NCBI GenBank assembly: GCA_025453305.1
Contig: JALOQO010000006.1
Location: forward strand, 1 to 13,771
Direction of reading: 5' to 3'
Origin: Patescibacteria group bacterium
GTDB taxonomy: Bacteria > Patescibacteriota > Saccharimonadia > Saccharimonadales > CAIOMD01
DNA: 13,771 nt
Under the pieces are notes generated by a model. That model searched no databases. It was not told the DNA's origin and worked only from the letters and a program-made list of their open reading frames with translations. Position 1 is the stretch's first letter. Each line of letters starts with the position of its first letter. The translations under genes and the position numbers were made by a program. Shown here piece by piece: positions 1 to 5,298 of the stretch.

Positions 1-554
1 AATGGTGTTGAAATTGTAGCTCTGTCTATGGGCGGTAATGGGCGATTCCCGTTTATGGCCTCAACAAAATCCTTAAGATTATTCGCGCAGTAAATGTTTT
101 TTATATCTATATGTTTAGCGTGCTCTTGGTTTAATGCGGGGATAAACACAAGACTTCGTTTTTTATTTTTTACCGATTTAAGCATTCCTATTATCCCGCG
201 AGCTGGTTTTATATCGCCATCTAGTCCTAACTCACCAATAGCAACCAGGGTGTCGATGTCGGCACTGTGGGGGTGTAATTGTTTATCTGCTTGCAGTATA
301 GATAATGCTATAGCTAGATCCAAGCTAGAGCTGCTTTTAGGTATATCAGCGGGAGCGAGGTTAATTACTATTCGTTTTTTTGGAAAACTAAATCCAGATG
401 AGGCAATAGCCGACCTTATTCGTTCCTTTGATTCGTCTACTGCCTTAGTAGCTAAACCAACTACCGTCATAGATGGCAGGCCGTTTGTAATATTGCACTC
501 TATTTCGACTAGTACGGTTTGGTAGCCATTGAGTATGGGTGATATAATTTTCAT
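1..554 (-). CDS. comM: ComM/YifB family Mg-chelatase-like AAA ATPase, N-terminal part (runs off left edge)
   Basis: Reading leftward from ATG at 554, 184 codons are open to the window edge. The visible part is the ChlI-like N-terminal domain of the YifB/ComM family: NGLPSMTVVGL, then AVDESKERIRSAI, SGFSFPKKRIVINLAPADI, LDLAIALSIL and AIGELGLDGDIKPARGI follow in family order. The AAA+ Walker motifs would lie in the missing C-terminal part. Family members are helicase-like hexameric ATPases; ComM in Vibrio promotes branch migration during natural transformation. In a lineage thought to rely on DNA uptake this would fit a recombination role, but no competence partner is visible here. The start gives a normal family N-terminus (MKIISPILNGYQTVLVEIE). 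No Shine-Dalgarno is visible; a -10-like TAATAT lies 9 nt upstream, so the mRNA may be nearly leaderless. Family assignment is firm; the exact role is inferred. Confidence 0.93.
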   Translation of the reverse strand, partial: MKIISPILNGYQTVLVEIECNITNGLPSMTVVGLATKAVDESKERIRSAIASSGFSFPKKRIVINLAPADIPKSSSSLDLAIALSILQADKQLHPHSADIDTLVAIGELGLDGDIKPARGIIGMLKSVKNKKRSLVFIPALNQEHAKHIDIKNIYCANNLKDFVEAINGNRPLPPIDRATISTP

Positions 555-563
555 CTAATAACT

Positions 564-569
564 ATATTA
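564..569 (-). promoter_or_regulatory. Possible proximal -10 element of comM
   Basis: On the minus strand TAATAT (plus strand ATATTA) ends 9 nt before the comM ATG. A transcript starting 6-8 nt downstream would have only a 1-3 nt leader. No good -35 box is seen 16-18 nt upstream, so this is weak. The alternative is that comM is read from the stronger promoter at 693-721. Confidence 0.3.
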
Positions 570-599
570 CAATACGATAACTATTAATGATATTAATTT

Positions 600-686
600 A
601 AGAAAACAACGACCTGCGAGAAGCCGTTGTTTTTAAAGAAATTTATTTTACTTTTTGTTTTTGAGTACTTAATTTACTCAAGTACT
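600..686 (-). ncRNA. Candidate small RNA or comM leader RNA, about 85 nt
   Basis: A minus-strand transcript from the promoter at 693-721 should begin near 686. It would open with a perfect 7-bp hairpin (AGTACTT/AAGTACT, plus 680-686 with 664-670), run through an unstructured A/T-rich linker, and reach the 9-bp hairpin at 603-633. No ORF of useful size lies inside. It is either a free-standing sRNA of about 85 nt or an attenuated 5' leader of comM, whose ATG is about 50 nt further on. I do not recognise an RNA family. Promoter, structured 5' end and terminator-like 3' end in the right order are seen directly; the RNA itself is inferred. Confidence 0.5.
603..633 (-). terminator. Terminator-like hairpin, possibly bidirectional
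   Basis: AAAACAACG (603-611) pairs perfectly with CGTTGTTTT (625-633) around a 13-nt loop. On the minus strand the stem ends in a U4 run followed by CTTAAATT. On the plus strand the stem is followed by one more T, giving a five-T run (630-634). It can therefore end transcription in either direction. No plus-strand gene precedes it, so the minus-strand RNA starting near 686 is the likeliest user. Confidence 0.55.
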
Positions 687-692
687 ACCCCT

Positions 693-721
693 ATAATATG
701 GATAAACATAAGCCTTGTCAA
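693..721 (-). promoter_or_regulatory. Near-consensus sigma70-type promoter, minus strand
   Basis: On the minus strand TTGACA (721-716), a 17-nt spacer and TATTAT (698-693) match the housekeeping consensus in 11 of 12 positions. The predicted start, about 7 nt downstream, is near 686, exactly where the 5' hairpin of the candidate small RNA begins. This is one of the best promoter matches in the window, and no protein gene follows it for about 130 nt. Confidence 0.65.
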
Positions 722-970
722 ACATATTTTTATTTTATTACTCAAATGCATAACTCACTTTAATATTTGTTTATGCTAGTTGTTCGATTCTGTTTTGGTA
801 AATAACTAGCTTTTATTAAAATATAGATATAATCTTGAGTATGAATATAAGAGTATTAGACAAGCAATAAATTAGCAGTTACATATTAAGGGGATTATCT
901 TAATAAAAGTAAACACAGTATTTAATATAAGTGTTAAAATGTGCAACCTTAATTAGTTACAGGCTATAAA
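722..970. other. AT-rich stretch without a recognisable gene
   Basis: No convincing protein gene or known RNA family is seen here. Small items are a 10-bp hairpin with a T-tail (775-814), a TATAAT at 828-833 followed 8 nt later by a nine-codon ORF (ATG 841, stop 868-870, MNIRVLDKQ), a 7-bp hairpin TATTAAG/CTTAATA (884-905), and AACAC/GTGTT (912-935). In sequence this AT-rich none of these is individually strong. The stretch is most simply read as upstream regulatory or spacer DNA. Confidence 0.4.
775..814 (+). terminator. Possible rho-independent terminator
   Basis: GCTAGTTGTT (775-784) pairs with AATAACTAGC (801-810) over 10 bp with one G-U pair and a 16-nt loop. TTTT follows at once. A plus-strand TATAAT at 692-697 could supply a transcript, but its -35 box (TTAATT) is poor and no product is apparent. 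Confidence 0.35.
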
Positions 971-1036
971 AGTAGTAAAAAAAACAACTAAAAAAATTAC
1001 TATATTACAGATACAAGTAGTAAAAAACACAACTAA
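971..1036 (+). repeat. Pair of 21-bp direct repeats 45 bp apart, upstream of the ncRNA promoter
   Basis: The segments 971-991 and 1016-1036 are identical except for one base (A versus C at repeat position 13). Each reads AGTAGTAAAAAA, two variable positions, then CAACTAA. The second copy ends 5 bp before the -35 box at 1042. Their A-tracts and placement suggest UP-element-like or regulator-binding DNA for the promoter at 1042-1070. The repeat is seen directly; the role is inferred. Confidence 0.6.
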
Positions 1037-1041
1037 TATAC

Positions 1042-1070
1042 TTGACTAAATTAATTGTATTTGCTAGTAT
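1042..1070 (+). promoter_or_regulatory. Strong promoter with extended -10, for the candidate ncRNA
   Basis: TTGACT (1042-1047), a 17-nt spacer and TAGTAT (1065-1070) form a good housekeeping promoter, strengthened by TG one base upstream of the -10 (TGCTAGTAT). A perfect 8-bp inverted repeat, TGACTAAA (1043-1050) and TTTAGTCA (1070-1077), spans it, with the second arm at the predicted start point. The -35 sequence is the same as that of the rRNA promoter at 12925. The first protein start is more than 220 nt downstream, which points to an RNA product. Confidence 0.65.
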
Positions 1071-1076
1071 TTAGTC

Positions 1077-1275
1077 AGTAAGTAAACTAACAAAAACTTA
1101 CAATAAAAAATCGTCGCCCTCAATGCCTAAACGGCAACGAGAGCGGTCAGTCAAAGCTCTAAGTGGTGGTAAGCGCTAATAAGTTATTTATATAGAGCGG
1201 ATTTACCGCCACAGAGCTCCAAGTTTAATTATATTTGTTGGTAAATATCCGCCTGGTTGGGGGCGGATATTTGCT
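1077..1275 (+). ncRNA. Candidate structured non-coding RNA, about 200 nt
   Basis: This stretch follows a strong promoter, lacks a protein ORF, and from about 1110 is richer in GC and structure than its surroundings. Predicted helices: GTAAGT/ACTTAC (1078-1083 with 1096-1101); TCGTCGCC/GGCAACGA (1111-1118 with 1133-1140, one C-A mismatch); and a long helix in which AGCTCT pairs with AGAGCT (1155-1160, 1213-1218) and, past a 2-nt bulge, GTGGTGGTAA pairs with TTACCGCCAC (1163-1172, 1203-1212, one G-U), giving 16 bp. A 13-bp hairpin (1241-1274) closes the region. I looked for signatures of tmRNA, RNase P RNA, SRP RNA, T-box and common riboswitches and saw none; a 6S-like role cannot be excluded. 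It could be an independent ncRNA or a long leader of the gene at 1301. Confidence 0.5.
1241..1274 (+). terminator. Strong 13-bp hairpin at the end of the ncRNA region
   Basis: GTAAATATCCGCC (1241-1253) pairs with GGCGGATATTTGC (1262-1274) over 13 bp with one G-U and an 8-nt loop. It is the strongest hairpin in the left part of the window. No U-tract follows (TAATAATATG), so intrinsic termination would be inefficient. It may instead be a 3' stability element, or the last domain of the RNA. Confidence 0.45.
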
Positions 1276-1282
1276 AATAATA

Positions 1283-1291
1283 TGAGATACT
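1283..1291 (+). promoter_or_regulatory. Possible extended -10 just before the 114-aa ORF
   Basis: TG, one base, then GATACT (1286-1291) lies 9 nt before the ATG at 1301. If used, the leader would be about 2-3 nt. The -35 position falls inside the hairpin at 1241-1274 and has no good match. It resembles the TGTTATACT element before the next gene. Confidence 0.35.
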
Positions 1292-1300
1292 AAAATAAGT

Positions 1301-1645
1301 ATGACAACAAATAAACCAATAGCATTTTCTATAATAACTCTGTTTGTATCAGTTTTAAGTATATTATTAATTACAGCCACAAGAAGTCCTGGTGTAGATA
1401 ATTATTTAGTAATATTTACCTTAGTGTTTTTAATATATATTGCTTCGACTTCTTTCATATTTATAGTACTTTACCTTTTAAAATTTAAGTCTGTTAAAAC
1501 TAATCTAATGTATGCTATGTTATTGGGTTGTTTCCCCCCCGCAGTATTAATACTATTATCCATTAGACAGGCTAATGCTTTTGATATCATCATATTATTA
1601 ACTACCGTAATGGCGATTTTAGGCTACATAAACTATAAATCGTAA
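1301..1645 (+). CDS. Small four-helix membrane protein of unknown function
   Basis: The 114-residue product is almost entirely membrane. Predicted transmembrane segments are at about residues 7-27, 35-60, 68-88 and 94-112, joined by short loops; the basic KFKSVKTN stretch between helices 2 and 3 suggests a cytoplasmic loop. No catalytic motif or family signature is recognised. The ATG start is preceded only by a weak GAG and by a -10-like sequence 9 nt upstream, so it may be translated from a nearly leaderless mRNA. It lies first in a three-gene plus-strand set ending in the VirD4-like ATPase and could be a membrane partner of it, but the 45-bp gap contains a palindrome and a second promoter, so co-transcription is uncertain. 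The coherent hydrophobic pattern supports a real gene. Confidence 0.72.
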   Translation: MTTNKPIAFSIITLFVSVLSILLITATRSPGVDNYLVIFTLVFLIYIASTSFIFIVLYLLKFKSVKTNLMYAMLLGCFPPAVLILLSIRQANAFDIIILLTTVMAILGYINYKS

Positions 1646-1648
1646 AAA

Positions 1649-1667
1649 TAGTATAAACATTATACTA
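1649..1667 (+). promoter_or_regulatory. Perfect palindrome, operator candidate
   Basis: TAGTATAAACATTATACTA is a perfect 8-bp inverted repeat around ACA. It starts 3 bp after the stop codon at 1643-1645 and covers the expected -35 position of the extended -10 promoter at 1674-1682. The half-site TTATACT (1660-1666) recurs in direct orientation at 1676-1682, where it contains the -10. Without a following T-run it is a poor terminator, so an operator is more likely. Confidence 0.5.
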
Positions 1668-1673
1668 GCTATT

Positions 1674-1682
1674 TGTTATACT
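1674..1682 (+). promoter_or_regulatory. Extended -10 promoter for the 145-aa/ATPase gene pair
   Basis: TGTTATACT provides TG, one base and TATACT (1677-1682), 5 of 6 matching TATAAT. The -35 position (about 1654-1659, TAAACA) is weak and sits inside the palindrome. The ATG at 1691 is 8 nt past the -10, so transcription should start at or within 2 nt of the start codon, giving a leaderless message. Confidence 0.5.
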
Positions 1683-1690
1683 TATCTCTG

Positions 1691-2128
1691 ATGGATAATA
1701 AACAGCCAGCCGGTGTAGAGGCACTACCACAAATACCCGTTAAACAAGAAAAATTACCGGGTCAGGTTGATGTTTATGTTCAGAAAAGCCCAGAAGTAGG
1801 TAATATTCCGATGCCTGGTGAAAGGATGAGTGCCGCTAATGATGCGGTTCAGCAAGCAATGGCATCTGTTCAGCCGGTAGCAACGCAAGCCTTAGCTAAC
1901 GATGATGACAGCACGCAATCGACATCGAGTTTAAGTGGTACTTCTTTGATAGCGCAAGACAGCGATATAATTGAAAAAATCTGGATAGATATGGCTAAAA
2001 AAATTGTTGCAGAAACCATCGGCGACCCGCATTCAAAAACTAAAAAATTAACCGGATTAAAAAAGAACTATTTAGAAAAACGCTACGGCAAGCAATTAAA
2101 GGTAGCAACTGATGAAAGCGGAAAATAA
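1691..2128 (+). CDS. 145-aa protein of unknown function, upstream of the VirD4-like ATPase
   Basis: I chose ATG 1691 (MDNKQPAGVE) over the in-frame TTG at 1673, because the TTG and the five codons after it overlap the extended -10 at 1674-1682 and lack a ribosome site. The first 90 residues are low-complexity, rich in P, Q, A, S and D, and probably disordered. Residues 91-137 form a compact charged module that should be largely helical (DIIEKIWIDMAKKIVAE, then GDPHSKTKKLTGLKKNYLEK, RYGK). I recall similar tails in small proteins encoded near type IV secretion-like genes of Saccharibacteria, but cannot name a family. No signal peptide or membrane segment is present, so it is probably cytoplasmic. 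The next gene starts 21 bp after the stop, so they very likely share a transcript; it may be an accessory or adaptor for that ATPase. Confidence 0.75.
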   Translation: MDNKQPAGVEALPQIPVKQEKLPGQVDVYVQKSPEVGNIPMPGERMSAANDAVQQAMASVQPVATQALANDDDSTQSTSSLSGTSLIAQDSDIIEKIWIDMAKKIVAETIGDPHSKTKKLTGLKKNYLEKRYGKQLKVATDESGK

Positions 2129-2149
2129 TACTTTACTGGGTGGTAATTA

Positions 2150-5100
2150 ATGAATGAATCAGTAACCTTTACATTTGTTGTAGTAGGGGTGATTATACCA
2201 TTGATGTTGGCCGGGTTAATAATATTTGCGCGGAAAAGCCTTAGAGAAGCCAAGAACTATGAACGAGGTCTTAAGATGGTGCCTTTATTGATCCATCTAC
2301 CACCAATGAGCGATGATATAGACAATAAAGGTAGGGACGCCAGAGATATTGCCGACGAAACTATATTTAAAGCACAGACACTTTATACAATATTATCGAG
2401 TACGGCTAAAAAAGGATTTAAGAGTAATTTGTATGGACAGCGTCATATAAGCTTAGAAATTGTAGCCCAAAAAGGGATGGTATATTTTTATACAGCAGCT
2501 CCCATAACTCTTGTACCGGTTATTGAACAGGCTGTAATGAGTGCTTATCCAAATAGTAGGCTAGAAGAAGTGGCGGAGCACAATATATTTAGTCCGGTAG
2601 GTAAGTCTAGTGGAACGGTGGGTGGTGAACTGGTATTAAAAGATTCTTTTGTGTTCCCGATTGCCACATACCAAGAGATTAAAAGAGATACAATGCAGGC
2701 TCTTTTAAACGCATTATCTTCTCTTGAAAAAGATGATGGAGTTGGCATACAAATACTACTTAGGCCAGCAGGGGCCAAGTGGGCCCGCAAATCAAAACAA
2801 AGAGCAGATAGCTTAAGACAGGGTAAAAAAACAAACGATCGCGCCGGATCGGCGATTTGGTGGTTAACGGAAATTTTTACCGCACCCGTTAAACCACCAG
2901 AAGAAAAGAGTGCCTCAGACAAGTTAGATAATCCTGTATCTAGTACCGATCAGGGCAGAGCAGATGCAATAGATGAAAAAGCTAAACATGGAGGATATGA
3001 AGTATTAATAAGGGTAGTTGCATCATCTAATATATCTCATAGATCACAGGTGGTATTAAATAATGTTATAGGAGTGTTTTCGTTGTTTGATTCTCCCGGC
3101 CGTAATGGTTTTAAGTATGTTCCGGCCAAAGATATTGATAGTTTCGTGCTTGCTTATGTACTTAGGTTTTTCCCGCCTGAATCAAACCGCACTATTTTAA
3201 ACGATATCGAACTTGCTACGATTTTTCACTTACCCGATTCATCAAATGTTCCTACCACACAGCTCGAAAGGCAAGCATCTAAGCAGGTTGATGGTCCTCG
3301 TAGCATAATGGATGAGGGTGGTCTGCTGTTGGGCTACAATGTTTTTAGGGGCGTAAAAAAGCCTATTAGATTAAGTGAAAATGATAGACGAAGGCACGCT
3401 TACATAGTTGGCCAGACCGGTACAGGTAAATCTGTATTTCTAGAAAATTTAGCACTTCAAGACATGATAGAGGGCCGAGGTTTTGCTTTTGTGGATCCGC
3501 ACGGAGACACAGCCGAAACCTTGTTGGGGATGGTACCAAAAGAACGAACAGAAGATGTTATATATTTTAGCCCAGCAGAGATGGACTACCCTATGGGGCT
3601 AAACATGTTTGAATTCCATAATGAAGACGAAAAGGATTTTCTAGTTCAAGAGGTTATCGGTATGCTCTATAAGCTTTATGATCCACAGAGGCAGGGTATT
3701 ATTGGCCCAAGGTACGAACACATATTTAGAAATTGCGCCCTATTATTAATGGCCGATCCAAGCGGTGGAACTTTTATTGACATTCCAAAGTTACTCACCG
3801 ACTATGAATTTGCCAAACAAAAACTAAAATATACCAACGACAGGATGGTTTTAGACTTTTGGACAAAAGAATTCCCCGCATCGCAGAGATCTAACGAAGC
3901 CGGTGAAGTTAACGCTTGGGTTATCAGTAAATTTGGTGCTTTTATGTCTAATGAAATGATGCGTAATATAATTGGTCAAAATACCAGTTCGTTTAATATT
4001 CGCAAAATAATGGACGAAGGCAAAATATTGTTAGTTAATCTTAGTAAGGGTAGAACTGGTGATTTAAATTCTAAACTTTTAGGTATGATTTTTGTTATGA
4101 AGTTTCAGGCGGCCGCCATGAGCAGAGCAAATATTCCAGAATCCCAAAGACGAGATTTTTGTTTATATGTAGACGAGTTTCAAAACTATTCGTCTGAATC
4201 TTTTGCTACAATCTTGAGCGAGGCTAGAAAGTTTAAATTAAATCTAATTGTAGCTAACCAGTTTACGACCCAATTACAAGACGAAGTAAGGGATGCGGTG
4301 TTTGGTAATATTGGTACAATAATTTCACACCGCGTAGGTAACCAAGACGCCGAGGTTCTAGAGAAATATTTTAGGCCAATTTTTGACATCGATGATTTAC
4401 AACAACTTCCTAACCATAATACTATCGTAAAGATGCTAATTAGCGGTGTACCTACTCAACCATTTAGCATGGCTAGTTTACCGCCATTAGGACATACAAA
4501 TAAGCAACTAGCCGACGCCCTTAGACAGTTATCATCTGTAAAATATGGTCGACCCAGAGCAAAAGTAGAAAAAGAAATATTTGACAGGCTAACAACCCAG
4601 GAACCAGAGAAGCCAGCCGGGGTTGGGTCGGGATTTGGGTCATCTTCTTTTGGTGGTGGGTTTGGAGGGGGCCTTGGCGGCGGGTTTGGATCACCGGCTG
4701 CGCCACCTAAACCAGCTGGCCAAGGTTCGTTTCTGGATGATTGGTTGGCAAAAAGAAAAGCACAAGAGGCGGCAAAGGCCACACCTTTAAATACTTCCGC
4801 ACCGACAAATAGCCCTACGCCACCCCTTTTAACGCCTAAACCAGCGATATCTACCAATGTACCATTAACAAATGAATCTAGTCAGTTGGCTAAAAGCGAT
4901 GCTGTGGTATTTGATAGTGATTCTAATAAACCCCTAGATAACAAAACGAATAATTTAAGTAGCTCACAAGGTGCAGGTGCGGTAGATTCTAGTATTGATA
5001 AGATGGCAGGTATGCCAGTAACTAATAGTAACAATATAAAAGAACCGGTATCAGAAAAATCAAACACTGGTTCAGAAGAAGTAATATCTATAGCCGAAAA

Positions 5101-5296
5101 ACTCAAAGCAAATCTAAGAGCTGAAATACCAAAAGATTCGCCAGAGCCAATTGCCGATAAGCCGAATCCAATAGAACAAGTTCAGAACGACCCTGTAAAA
5201 ATAATAGCAAAATCAGGATCTGATGGATTATTAAAACATGATGATACTATTCATATTGATAATGAGGGCAAGTTTACAGACTATACTGTGAAGTAG
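2150..5296 (+). CDS. Membrane-anchored VirD4/TraG-like (type IV secretion DNA-binding type) ATPase
   Basis: The 1048-residue protein has one N-terminal transmembrane segment (about residues 5-27), an extramotor region to about 390, and a RecA-like motor of the HerA/VirD4/TraD class. Visible motifs are Walker A GQTGTGKS (421-428), DPHGD (449-453), Walker B CLYVDEFQ with D675/E676, and a VANQ sensor-like motif with Q704. Such proteins are hexameric pumps or coupling proteins that drive DNA or protein across the membrane. Past the motor comes a Gly/Phe-rich segment (824-848), a proline-rich linker, a short FLDDWLAKRK motif (861-870) and a disordered Ser/Asn/Pro-rich tail to the end. GGGTGG, 6 nt before the ATG, is a usable ribosome site. 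No relaxase, VirB channel or pilus gene is in view, so DNA transfer is inferred from the family only; chromosome or plasmid pumping is the alternative. Confidence 0.88.
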   Translation: MNESVTFTFVVVGVIIPLMLAGLIIFARKSLREAKNYERGLKMVPLLIHLPPMSDDIDNKGRDARDIADETIFKAQTLYTILSSTAKKGFKSNLYGQRHISLEIVAQKGMVYFYTAAPITLVPVIEQAVMSAYPNSRLEEVAEHNIFSPVGKSSGTVGGELVLKDSFVFPIATYQEIKRDTMQALLNALSSLEKDDGVGIQILLRPAGAKWARKSKQRADSLRQGKKTNDRAGSAIWWLTEIFTAPVKPPEEKSASDKLDNPVSSTDQGRADAIDEKAKHGGYEVLIRVVASSNISHRSQVVLNNVIGVFSLFDSPGRNGFKYVPAKDIDSFVLAYVLRFFPPESNRTILNDIELATIFHLPDSSNVPTTQLERQASKQVDGPRSIMDEGGLLLGYNVFRGVKKPIRLSENDRRRHAYIVGQTGTGKSVFLENLALQDMIEGRGFAFVDPHGDTAETLLGMVPKERTEDVIYFSPAEMDYPMGLNMFEFHNEDEKDFLVQEVIGMLYKLYDPQRQGIIGPRYEHIFRNCALLLMADPSGGTFIDIPKLLTDYEFAKQKLKYTNDRMVLDFWTKEFPASQRSNEAGEVNAWVISKFGAFMSNEMMRNIIGQNTSSFNIRKIMDEGKILLVNLSKGRTGDLNSKLLGMIFVMKFQAAAMSRANIPESQRRDFCLYVDEFQNYSSESFATILSEARKFKLNLIVANQFTTQLQDEVRDAVFGNIGTIISHRVGNQDAEVLEKYFRPIFDIDDLQQLPNHNTIVKMLISGVPTQPFSMASLPPLGHTNKQLADALRQLSSVKYGRPRAKVEKEIFDRLTTQEPEKPAGVGSGFGSSSFGGGFGGGLGGGFGSPAAPPKPAGQGSFLDDWLAKRKAQEAAKATPLNTSAPTNSPTPPLLTPKPAISTNVPLTNESSQLAKSDAVVFDSDSNKPLDNKTNNLSSSQGAGAVDSSIDKMAGMPVTNSNNIKEPVSEKSNTGSEEVISIAEKLKANLRAEIPKDSPEPIADKPNPIEQVQNDPVKIIAKSGSDGLLKHDDTIHIDNEGKFTDYTVK

Positions 5297-5298
5297 TT

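Noticed and set aside
94..525. 143-codon plus-strand ORF
   Set aside because: It lies opposite the comM coding sequence, whose translation matches the family throughout; the plus-strand product shows no family features.
697..705. DnaA-box-like TTATCCATA (minus strand)
   Set aside because: It is a single imperfect match inside a promoter spacer, with no cluster of boxes and no dnaA or dnaN nearby, so not an origin.
971..1036. CRISPR array
   Set aside because: Only two repeat copies, A-rich and imperfect, with no further units and no cas genes.
1105..1240. Possible tRNA, tmRNA, SRP RNA or RNase P RNA
   Set aside because: No T-loop GTTCGA motif, no GGAA-type SRP loop, no tmRNA ends and no RNase P conserved core were seen; kept as an unassigned ncRNA.
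1673..1690. TTG start extending the 145-aa protein by 6 residues
   Set aside because: It overlaps the extended -10 element and has no ribosome site; ATG 1691 fits a leaderless start.
4456..4857. 133-codon minus-strand ORF rich in Pro and Gly
   Set aside because: It is the complement of the Gly/Phe-rich part of the ATPase gene; its composition is a by-product of that repeat.
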